A stretch of 64,000 nucleotides of DNA, taken from positions 58,069,401 to 58,133,400 of the forward strand of contig OX365948.1 of assembly GCA_947247005.1 (NCBI GenBank), in the 5' to 3' direction. The notes under the pieces were generated by a model. It saw nothing but the letters and a program-made list of their open reading frames with translations. It was not told where the DNA came from and made no database searches. Below are positions 36,701 through 48,700 of the stretch, piece by piece. The translations under genes were made by a program, and so were the position numbers. How positions within the stretch are numbered: the first letter of the stretch is position 1; every line of letters begins with the position of its first letter. This DNA is from Spisula solida. Taxonomy: Eukaryota > Mollusca > Bivalvia > Venerida > Mactridae.

Positions 36701-39700
36701 CTCTGATAGTCTGGAATAGATCTCCGACAGTACCGACTGTACTGGTAGTACTGACTGTGTCTCTGATAGTCTGGAATAGATCTCTGACAGTGCCGACTGT
36801 ACTGGTAGTACTGACTGTGTCTCTGATAGTCTGGAATAGATCTCCGACAGTACCCACTGTACTGGTAGTACTGACTGTATCTCTGATAGTCTGGAATAGA
36901 TCTCTGACAGTACCCACTGTACTGGTAGTACTGACTGTGTCTCTGATAGTCTGGAATAGATCTCCGACAGTACCCACTGTACTGGTAGTACTGAATGTAT
37001 CTCTGATAGTCTGGAATAGATCTCCGACAGTACCGACTGTACTGGTAGTACTGAATGTGTCTCTGATAGTCTGGAATAGATCTCTGACAGTGCCGACTGT
37101 ACTGGTAGTACTGACTGTGTCTCTGATAGTCTGGAATAGATCTCCGACAGTGCTGACTGTACTGGTAGTACTGACTGTTTCTCTGATAGTCTGGAATAGA
37201 TCTCTGACAGTATCCACTGTACTGGTAGTACTGACTGTGTCTCTGATAGTCTGGAATAGATCTCCGACAGTACCCACTGTACTGGTAGTACTGAATGTAT
37301 CTCTGATAGTCTGGAATAGATCTCCGACAGTACCGACTGTACTGGTAGTACTGAATGTGTCTCTGATAGTCTGGAATAGATCTCCGACAGTGCTGACTGT
37401 ACTGGTAGTACTGACTGTGTCTCTGATAGTCAGGAATAGATCTCCGACAGTACCGACTGTACTGGTTAACACGTTGTTCTCGTCTTCTTATGCAGATTTT
37501 GTGATCCCAACAATCCGGTGGTTGTAACATTTCAAGATGTCAGTGCTGCTGCATATAAAATCAAGAAAGGTATTAAGAAGACACCATGCCTGGTTCGTAG
37601 TTTTCTGCCTTAAAGTTTGATTATTTCTTGTAACTAAGCAACAATTAAGATCTGTTTGATTAATGTTCCAAATGTACACTTGCAACTTTGCCAAATATAT
37701 GTGCCAACACTGCCAAATATAAGTGCCATCTCTACCAAATATATGTGCCATCTTTACCAAATATATGTGCCATCTCGACCTAATGTATGTGCCATCTCAG
37801 CCAAATGTACGAGCTATGTTTGCACCAACTTTGCCAAATATTTGTGTCATTTTTGCAGCATGTGCCAACTCTTGTTGTTGGGAAAAGAAATAGCAATCAA
37901 GCGAAAAATTATTTCATTTGATGAATCATATTTTATATTCATTGTAGCAATCACAGATGTCCAACTTGTATGGTATGAAACTATTTATGAAGAAGGAGTT
38001 TCTACAGTATACAGGAAGGTACGTCACTTTTAGCTCCACTTTATGAAGTAAAACACTGTTGTTGTCTCTTAGTTGTCTGCTGCTGAAGCTGTGTCTGCTT
38101 TAGTTTTAAAGTTTTCAGGTTCACGGAAACAAACAAACAAACAAGTTCTAGAATATCGAGCATCCAACACCTGTAAGTGACGCTCTTGTTTCTTTTGTTT
38201 ATAAAAAGAATTTCTCAACGCTCCAGTTCTAAGTTACATGCAATAATTGTGTAATTGAATATTCTCAATTTTAATTATTGATATGATACCTTGCTTTGTA
38301 TATACAAGCGGTGTCGGTTCAGTAGATTTTCAAACTTAAATTGGAGATCAGTCAGAATAAAGTCGTGCAATTGGTCAGTTATATAACTGAGTCAAGGGCA
38401 ACCAATCAGATTCAATAACTGTCTCATATTGCAGTCAGACCATGACAACCAACCATAGACTTGATTTTTCAGACTGGGTTTTCAGTACATTTAATTCTTT
38501 AAGGGTGTTAAAAGTGTTTCAGTTGTTTGGAAAATGTGCTGTCTCAGGCGTGTAATATTAGAGCCTGTCCAATTATGTTTATGTCAATCCTGCCTTAAAT
38601 TACATCAGAATTTCTGTTGTTTGTTTCAGTTTCAAGGAACGAGGGGCAAGATACACATTGCTGATGTTGTCAGAGGTAAGATATATACAAATTCTCTGCT
38701 GATGTTGTTTTGGTCATAAATATGTATACATAAATTTTGTACAACTATTGTCTGTTGAACACACAAGGCGCTTTGTAGTGGGGTTTTTATGCAGTGAAAA
38801 TGAATTATTATCTTATTTTTTAGGTGGTTTATAAGCTAGGTTTTACTGTATTTGTATATTGGTTCCCAAGAAGATCAGGTGGATGATGTTGCAGCGAGTG
38901 CAGGGAACCATGCTCTAGCTTTATCCTACTGTATTTGTATATGGTTCCCACAGGAAAAGAAGAAGGTCAGTGTTGTTGCAGCGAGTGCAGGGAACCATGC
39001 TCTAGCTTTATCTGACTGTATTTCTATATTGGTTCCCAGGAAGAGAAGAAGGTTGGTGCTGTTGCAGCGAGTGCAGGGAACCATGATCTAGCTTTATCTG
39101 ACTGTATTTGTATATTGGTTCCCAGGGAACCATGATCTAGCTTTATCTGACTGTATTTGTATATTGGTTCCCAGGAAGAGAAGAAGGTTGGTGTTGTTGC
39201 AGCGAGTGCAGGGAACCATGCTCTAGCTTTATCTTACCATGGACAAGATCTAGGTATTCCTGTTACCGTGGTGATGCCTGTGATTGCACCATTGATGAAA
39301 GTACAGAATTGTAGAAAGTATGGAGCTACCATTCATATACATGGTGCCCATTTAAGTGAGGTACTGTATGCATTATATGGCAGTTTGAATAAGTGATGTT
39401 GTTGAGCATACAGGTCTGCATCTGTAAATTTAGTTTAATTACAAAATGTACTACTCTTTTAGGGTTAACTTTAGTTATGTCTAGATGTATGTAGTACAAT
39501 TTTGCTTCAGGCACAGAATGTCAGCTGAAATTCATAACAGTCTATATCAAACAGAACTGTAAAAATAATTGGAATAAATCATTGAGCCTTCTCCTATGAC
39601 TTAAGGTGTCTAGTCTTTGTGTGGCCATTGCTTTGAATAATCTTATTTAATTGATGAAATGAAAGTTCCCAATATGCTTACCGGTATGTATATAGAGAGG

Positions 39701-42700
39701 AAACTCTATCTTAATGATAGACAACCACAATGTTTCCTCAGAACAAAATCAACAATACCTGAAGAACATATTTATTTGTTAAATAACACTTTTATATCTA
39801 TACATTTTGCCTTTTTTTACATCTAATCTTACAGTCTCGAGTGCATGCTATAAAGATGGGCCATGATCTAGGTCTGACATACATCAACGGGTGAGTGTGA
39901 CGCTATCATACTGATTCGATACTGATAATGTACTATTTGTGTAGTTGAGTTGGACACATGACACATGTCATAGTAGCAGTTCATAATGAACAAGTAAAAG
40001 TCTGTTGATGTCGGTACATGAAATCAAGGATTAATCCTGGTAACAAACTTGTTTTCAACAGATTAAGTCTGGCATTAATTATGCTTAGATGTCCAGTGTT
40101 AGAGTATACTTCAAACATAACAGTCATGTAACAGCCAACTTGCGAAACGATAATCAGACAGTAGACTTAAAGAGACGCATGTCTGACAATAGACTGTAAC
40201 TTATATAGAGGATCTTGCACGAGGGCTCATTACATACAAGTTTTATTAAACGAGTGGACAAAATGATATGATACGAGGCTTTGCCGAGTGTCATATTGTT
40301 TTTGTCGACGAGTTTAATAAAACTCGTATGTAATTAGCACGAATGTAAGATTCTATTTATCACATAACCTTAGAAAACCCTCAATATTGTTCAGAACGAT
40401 GATGTGCGCTGCATATGTTTCAGCCTAAATTTAGCGGTACAAAGAGCGCAACGTCATGGCGACGTTGATATTATCCTGACGTCAGTGACGGATCAATGCA
40501 TGGATTGGCTAACGTCACGACAAACTAATTTAAATAGTTATTGCACGGTCTGGGAGTGCCGTACGATATTTACGTCACGGCTTTACGGCACTCCTGGACC
40601 GCATGGTATGCGATAAATAGTATTTACTTTTTTATGAACAATTTTATACCCAGAAATACTGTAATTAGTGAATTACGTACATGATAGAGTTAGAAAGAAA
40701 ATTAAAGAAGTCTGTTTAAATCAAAAGTATAACTTTTAATGTTTGTTGTTACAACATATTTAATGATGATTTCCCCCAGGAACACTTTACAATTGTGATA
40801 ATATCCCATCTAGCATGGAGCATAAAGATGATGTTTGATTTTTACAGGTACGATCATCCACATATATTGGCGGGACAGGGAACTATGGGACTGGAGATAG
40901 TAGAACAAGTACCGGACCTCGATGCGTGTATTATACCTGTAGGTGGCGGCGGTCTCATAGCAGGAGCAGCTCTAGCGATCAAAAGTCTACGTCCAAATGT
41001 TAAAATAATTGTAAGATATTACTAAAGTATTTTATCATCATTAAAATGACTTCTCTTAATAGAGACATTTGATGACTTATCGGTTTATAATTCTGTGTAC
41101 TTAAAGTCATTAAACCCTTGATATTAGGTTATGACCATAAGAGCTATAATTTCTAAGTGGAATTTAATTTTACAGGAGTATCATAAATTACAGTACAACC
41201 TCTGTAGAGCAACAAACTTTTGGAGATGCAAATATTGGCCGTTGTATAGAGGTTGTTGCTCTACAGAGGTTAAATTTTGAATAAATATCCACTCAGGGAA
41301 ATTTTGAAGATGTTGTTATAGAGAGGTTGTTGCTCTACAGAGGACTGTCTGGAGAGGTTGTACTGTATGTTATAGAGAGGTTGTTGCTCCACAGAGGGTT
41401 GCTCTAGAGAAGTTGTACTGTATAATTTTACTGACAACCAGGTTAATGTACAATATATTGATTGTTTTACAGGGAGTAGAGTCTGAGAAATGTCCGAGTT
41501 TTACAAATGCTTTGAAACATGGAAAACCTGTTCATACAGAAACTGAGTCAACGTTAGCTGATGGTATGTAATGATGTTGTCAACTTTATCTACAGTAGTT
41601 AAGTAAGGTCACTGAACAGAGGTATATGTTACAGAGGGTTATATTTGTTGCTAGAGGTTGATGGTATGTAATGATGTTGTCAACTTTATCTACAGTGGTT
41701 AACTAAGGTCACTGAAGAGAGGTATATGTTACAAAGGGTTATATTTGTTGCTAGAGGTTGATGGTATGTAATGATGTTGTCAACTTTATCTACAGTGGTT
41801 AAGTAAGGGCACTGAAGAGAGGTATATGTTACAAAGGGTTATATTTGTTGCTAGAGGTTGATGGTATGTAGTGATGGTGTCGGTATGAAGATGGCTGTAT
41901 CTATATAATTTCATCATTCTGCTGGTCTGTCAACAGAATCTGTTAGTACTTCATGAATCAATTTAATAAAGCCTTAGTTGAATATTTTTATATATGTATA
42001 GTTTATTTATTAATTTGGTTATTATTTATCACAAGTTATTTTAACAAGATAACATTAGAGAAATTGACAGGTGTTTACCAATTTAGTTGAATCTTGTCTA
42101 TATACGTACTGTTACCATGACCTCGAATTATTGTTATCCGTACAAAGTTCAAAGGTGATTAAGTATGATTTGTTATTTCATGTGAAACTTGTCGACTATA
42201 CACACCTGTTGTCCGGCTTGTTGGTGTCATCGTGTAATACAGTCATTGACAATTACTCTGATTTGGTGATAATGTACCTCCAAACATATTTTACTTACAA
42301 GGTTATATACTATATATATACTATGATATCAAAAATAAATATATATTCTGGGGACAGACATCATTCCTTTCTTGTATACTATGGTATATATATTATGGTG
42401 AAATTTAGTCTTGAATTCATAAAAATATTGCAGATAAAATTATAATTCATATGGTTGAAATCATGATTTCATGAAGTTAAAATAATGCAAAATTATTTTA
42501 GAATTAAAATAATTATATTTATTTTTTCGAGATCCCCACTAAACGTGTTGGCTACGCACCAGCTTTGTCCGAAAGGCATTAGACATACCTGGTCGATTTT
42601 GGCTGGGTCCTGTTTTATCGCTGTATGACAGCGTCGTAATAGGGTACCATCAGAGGGTATATATTCAGTAAATCTCGTGCACCGCGCACTTGTTCAGTTA

Positions 42701-45700
42701 CATCCAGACAGTTCGTTAGTAATATTTTCATTTTTCGGTGTGGTTTCAAGGTCAACAAATCTGGAGAAACGGCGAAGAGGGTTAAAAAGATAAGTAATGC
42801 GTTTTTGTTTTGTAGTTCTTACTGTGACTAGTGGAACAGGTTTATGTACACGGTTTGGTAAATTTATAGAAACTTATAAGTCGGATTAGTCGGAAACGGT
42901 CGAGTCGACACTGGGATTGTGTTGACTCGTAGTACCGTTATTTCAACATGTCTGTATTGAATATTGATGTGTATTGATTATTAGTATAATAATGTATTGG
43001 TTGAATAGTGAAGCGGGTATTACATCTTTGTCACCTCACTTTACTAATTTAACCGCCACGTGCTTAAAGTACGGTAGAGAAAACACACGAGTAATTATTA
43101 GCGACAGGCCAAATGTCCTTTGCTATGCTATATAACACACGGTAAGGCCACGTGTTGAAATTTTATTTTGTTTATGGGACGAATTATTTATTTTGTTTCA
43201 GACCGTTCAGGGGTAACTGGCGTATATTACCAGGCACGGACTTGTTGTGACTGAACATTTCTTTTATAGTTTGCCACTATGTAGAGTTCGGCTGATTAGA
43301 CACTTGGTTTGTGAAGATAACTTTTTGTCGGGGGTACATTTTATAAGGTTTATACTGATACACTCGTGCGAAGTGTATACAGCACTCGGTCAGTACCATG
43401 GTATTCACGTGCATTTCTGGTGTACTTTAGAATATAATTTAATTGGCTAGTGTGTCATTCATGTTTATGGCTAAAACAGCCGCCGAAGTTTTTATAAGTC
43501 ACATACCATGGGCAGTTGTGTATTCAAACTTGATCACGAGATTGTAACTGGTACTTTATGTCAATCAACTGCACGGTTTTCTTACTTTTTCTTACTTTTT
43601 ACATGTAGTTGTGGATGACTGATCACTGCTTTTGTGAGACTAGGCTATAGCGTCTACAAATCAGGTATAGTCCGGAGAGATTGACGCGCATATCGAACTG
43701 TTATTAGGCTTATTTAACAGTTGATACTTGGTCTATGTTGGTAGTTGGTATGTTTTCATGAGGGGGGAAATGTCACGAAGACGCTCTATGTGAAATATCA
43801 ATACAAATCTAGTAGACCGATATTGCAAGTTTGCTGGCAAAAACTTGTATGATAAGCGCAATAACCTTGTGTTGTGTTCGGGCGTGGGTGTCGGGATCAG
43901 GTAAATTTCTCCGAACTATAGCTGACTCAAGTCAGTACAGTAAGCCAGGCTTGTCGATGAGTCAAGCGTTTTATCAGCAGGGTATAGGATGTCGTTACGT
44001 GCTGGTCCGAGTGGAATGTACATTTTCTCATTTTCTCGATCTAGGATACGAGTAAGAAATTTACTGACCTATGTACATGCATGGGGGTCTATCCTAGTAT
44101 TCAAATAACACATAATAGCATTAAATTAACAGTGGCCTGTATTCAATTAGACTCTAGGAGCTCGTGGTCCTAGGCCTACTTTACTATGAGGGTTTGTTTG
44201 AGAAGTTAGTGCAGTCATTGCTTATTACACATATTTATGTATATTGTAGTGGTAATATTATTAAAGAGAAACCAGGATGCTGTCGCAGCTAGGACACGGA
44301 TCGACGTCAACGAGAAGGCTTTGGTTTTGACTCGACTTTGTTGTGTATTCACTGCCTTTAACAGGGCATCCGATCAAGCTGCAGTCTAAGTTAAGTATAA
44401 TTAATACATACGCATAGTACAATTTGTGATGTACTTGTTTTTACACCACTCTGTTACTACGAAGCTGTCTAAGTTATTAGTACATATGTGACCGTCAGTC
44501 ATTTTACGGTACAATTGTTGGTTTGGTTTGCGTTTTTGAAGAGGAATACGTTGTTTGTATCAGAGAAACGTAAGGTTCGGAGAGTGTGGCATGATCCTCG
44601 ACCTTCTTGAACATAATTCAACAGCTATCTTGTTACAAGTGTATATTTTTGTTCTTGTGGTATATTTTCATGAGCGGAGAGTATCACGAGGGCGCTCGAT
44701 GTGTGGTACAAAAACAGAGCTAAGGGACCGATATTGACGATTAGCTCGAACGTTGATATTATCAATACAGGAACTTGTATTGTATTCGTGCTTGTGTCGG
44801 GGCCGGGTAATTGTCTCTGTACTGTATGTGAGATTATAGAGCCATTCAACTTGCTAGGTTTCTTATGAGATGTAACGTGTGCTGTCGATGGTCAGATTGT
44901 TTACTTTACATTCAAGTTTAGGCAGCCCAGCAACGCCATATAAATATGGCGACATATAGGCATTCGAGCCAGACGTTGTTGATGAGAAAACAAACGCTGT
45001 GCCCCGAGTAAGATACTTACAAGTTCACTTTAAAGTGTCAACATTTTCTTGGAAGCTAACACATGTTCGGAATGTAAATTCATGTTATACAGTATAGTTT
45101 CAGGATTTGCAGTTCAACGAGTTAATAGAGTCGGCCTTCAATTAAGACGATTGGACAATTTGATATATCCACACCGGATATCGTTGCAAATACTGGGGAT
45201 TTTCCGTTGGATTGAATTCACCTTAATGATGTAGGTTTAGGTTTTAGAAACTGAGTTGCGTTTTTCAGAATTTTTGGGGTATAAATTATATAATTTATTG
45301 TGGCGGAAAAATTCGGTCGACCGAGAGGAATACGGATGTTACCTAGGTATTTCGTACAATATTAAATAGTTTATGTACTTTAAACGTGTTTGACCGATCA
45401 GGGCTCCTCTTCTCGTTCCGGGGACCCGACTGGGAATGAGGTGCCTCTGATAGGGAATCTAAATTGGTTGAGACTTAACGATGTACTACGGAAAGGTATC
45501 ATACGGTTGATCAGTGAGTGTGTCTGTTGCGTAGTATTAGGTTTTGCCCTCCTCTAATGGTAATTCCTAGGTTGTTGATATTGTGTACACACGGTCACGG
45601 CTTGTGGCCCAGTAAGTTGGTTGTGTATTCACTGCCACGGCTTGTGGCACAGTAAGTTGGTTGTGTACTCACTGCCACGGCTTGTGGCTCAGTAAGTTGG

Positions 45701-48700
45701 TTGTGTATACAGTGCCACGGCTTGTGGCTCAGTAAGTTGGTTGTGTATACAGTGCCACGGCTTGTGGCTCAGTAAGTTGGCATGATACGACCACGGCTTG
45801 TGTGTCTCACAGTGTTGTTGCATCCGGGCTGTACATTGGATCGGCACGGGTTGCGGTCCCTTCCATTTTCCGGGAACCCGATGGTGGGGGGATCGCGATC
45901 TGACTGTCGGTTGATTTACAGCTTGGTTGGTGTCTTACGTACAGCCACGGCTTGTGGCTCGCACTGTGGAAGTCGTAGTACATCTCAAGGGTAGTAGAAT
46001 AATCAGTGGGAGCATAATCAAATTACGTATAACGAATCCGTTTTCCTTTCGGTCGACGGGATTTACAGACATACACGGATACCCGGTATTGTCTTGAGCG
46101 GCCTAACTTATCCACATTTATATTATACGTTGAATTATTTAGAAACCATGTTAGTGTGTGATTAAATCGAATATTACTGGAAATGGTGTTGTCTTCATAT
46201 CGAGTAATAAAATAATGCAAAATTATTTTAGAATTAAAATAATTATATTTATTTTTTCGAGATCCCCACTAAACGTGTTGGCTACGCACCAGCTTTGTCC
46301 GAAAGGCATTAGACATACCTGGTCGATTTTGGCTGGGTCCTGTTTTATCGCTGTATGACAGCGTCGTAATAGGGTACCATCAGAGGGTATATATTCAGTA
46401 AATCTCGTGCACCGCGCACTTGTTCAGTTACATCCAGACAGTTCGTTAGTAATATTTTCCCTCCCGCCACACCCCATAATATTTTGAACATTGGGAGATG
46501 TTCGGTGTTATATCAGTTCGTTTTGAAAAAATAGATACTTAATGTTACGGACGCTGTATATTTAAATTGGTGGTCACATTATAATATTTAACACAACTAT
46601 TAATGGTGCGTACTTATTAGTTCTGCACGTTAGGTAGTAGATAGAACTTATGTATTCATGTCATTATAACGCGCATGGGTACGGGCTGTGTTCTTCAAGG
46701 TGGTCATGTCACGTGACGGGTGTTGTATCAAGCGGGGCTATACGAATAAGTCTCGCGATGGGTTGTAAATCAAGTAGGGTATAAGTCGTTAGATAGCAGT
46801 TTCGCGGGAAAACAGCAGTTATATGCATGGCTTATTAGTAACCTTATTTTAAGTCAGTCGAGAAATAATTTAGATTCGATAATTTTTTCTATTGCAAACA
46901 TTAGAACGGAAACCGGTGTCCTGATAGTTTTTAGTTATTGTTTTGTTTTAAAAATGTATTTATTTACATTTAGTATTGGTTACTTGAATTGAATATGACA
47001 TTTTGTAAGTACATGTAGAACAAATGCTTCTGAACAAATTCCGTAGTTTCAGTATTCTGATGAATGGTCTGGCGCCGGGGTTTAAAAGACTTCGGTGTTA
47101 CGGATCCACGTTTCCTCCTCAGGGGGTTTTCACGTTTCCTCCTCGGGGGGTTGTTCGTGTACGACCAGCATTCCGTATGATGAATATAGCACAGTCTGTG
47201 ATGCAGCCTTTGCTAGAGCATGTTTAATTAAGCAGAGACGGACTAATCTAAAACCAGTTTATAATAAGCTAAAACATATCTGAAGAATATGTAACATGTC
47301 GTCTCCATTATATTTTATATCATTGGGATATGAAATGTTTTATACATGGTACTGCTTAGGTAAATATCACACACAATTTATTACTACTGTTTGAATGTTA
47401 TGAACATTTAGTAAAGATTGCAAACCGTCTTAAAGTGAAGTATTACCACAGCAAACAGTTTGTTGTTTGTAAATGGTATAGTTAAGCTGGTGTATAATTA
47501 TATGTACATGTATTAATCAAAAGTTTTAGTCGTTTATATCTTATGGGTTTTCACTGCCTTTGTAGATGTCACAACCTATTAATTTTATGGTCTGTTTTAA
47601 ACCGTTTACTGCTGTTGAGTATATATTTTACAGGATGTATTGGTTTGTTAATGTTGACTTGGTCATGATTGCACGTCATTCCACGGGAGCACAGTGGCGC
47701 ACTACACAAGTAAGACGACGACAAACATCGACCTCAGTCGTCCTCGTCTGGTGTTGAATGGGAAGGTACAGGTGTATATTCTATGAACGATTTGTGTTGG
47801 TGTTACTATATTTTCACATTTTCCTGGATATGGGGGATTTGCCGTGGACTTTATTGACATTCTGGTCGTGCTTGAACTGGTGCCTACAAAATGTTTAACG
47901 TGTTATACGGTTGAATCCATTGTGCTCTTTGACGGTTTTATAATTGCTGTGTTGTTTATATATATATATGAACTTTTGGTGTATCAATAATTTGCAATAT
48001 GAACTTTTATTTTTTGTCGCTCTCATGTAATTATATGTAAGCGGAAAAATTCGGTCGACCGAGAGGAATACGGATGTTACCTAGGTATTTCGTACAATAT
48101 TAAATAGTTTATGTACTTTAAACGTGTTTGACCGATCAGGGCTCCTCTTCTCGTTCCGGGGACCCGACTGGGAATGAGGTGCCTCTGATAGGGAATCTAA
48201 ATTGGTTGAGACTTAACGATGTACTACGGAAAGGTATCATACGGTTGATCAGTGAGTGTGTCTGTTGCGTAGTATTAGGTTTTGCCCTCCTCTAATGGTA
48301 ATTCCTAGGTTGTTGATATTGTGTACACACGGTCACGGCTTGTGGCCCAGTAAGTTGGTTGTGTATTCACTGCCACGGCTTGTGGCACAGTAAGTTGGTT
48401 GTGTACTCACTGCCACGGCTTGTGGCTCAGTAAGTTGGTTGTGTATACAGTGCCACGGCTTGTGGCTCAGTAAGTTGGTTGTGTATACAGTGCCACGGCT
48501 TGTGGCTCAGTAAGTTGGCATGATACGACCACGGCTTGTGTGTCTCACAGTGTTGTTGCATCCGGGCTGTACATTGGATCGGCACGGGTTGCGGTCCCTT
48601 CCATTTTCCGGGAACCCGATGGTGGGGGGATCGCGATCTGACTGTCGGTTGATTTACAGCTTGGTTGGTGTCTTACGTACAGCCACGGCTTGTGGCTCGC

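Noticed and set aside
34089..37530. Open frames of 300-1143 codons on both strands
   Set aside because: They only translate the 60-bp minisatellite of lyase intron 1. The unit length is a multiple of three and lacks stops in several frames, so openness is automatic, and true exons 1 and 2 splice across it.
37921..38033. Reading lyase exon 3 as [15 protein letters not shown]
   Set aside because: The neighbouring frame gives [21 protein letters not shown], which joins in phase to the lysine motif FKERGAR and matches the family.
45782..45994. Duplicate 70-codon frames (also at 48520) as a conserved gene
   Set aside because: Identity only reflects the duplicated B ends of two mobile elements. 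The frames are short and consist of hairpin-repeat sequence.
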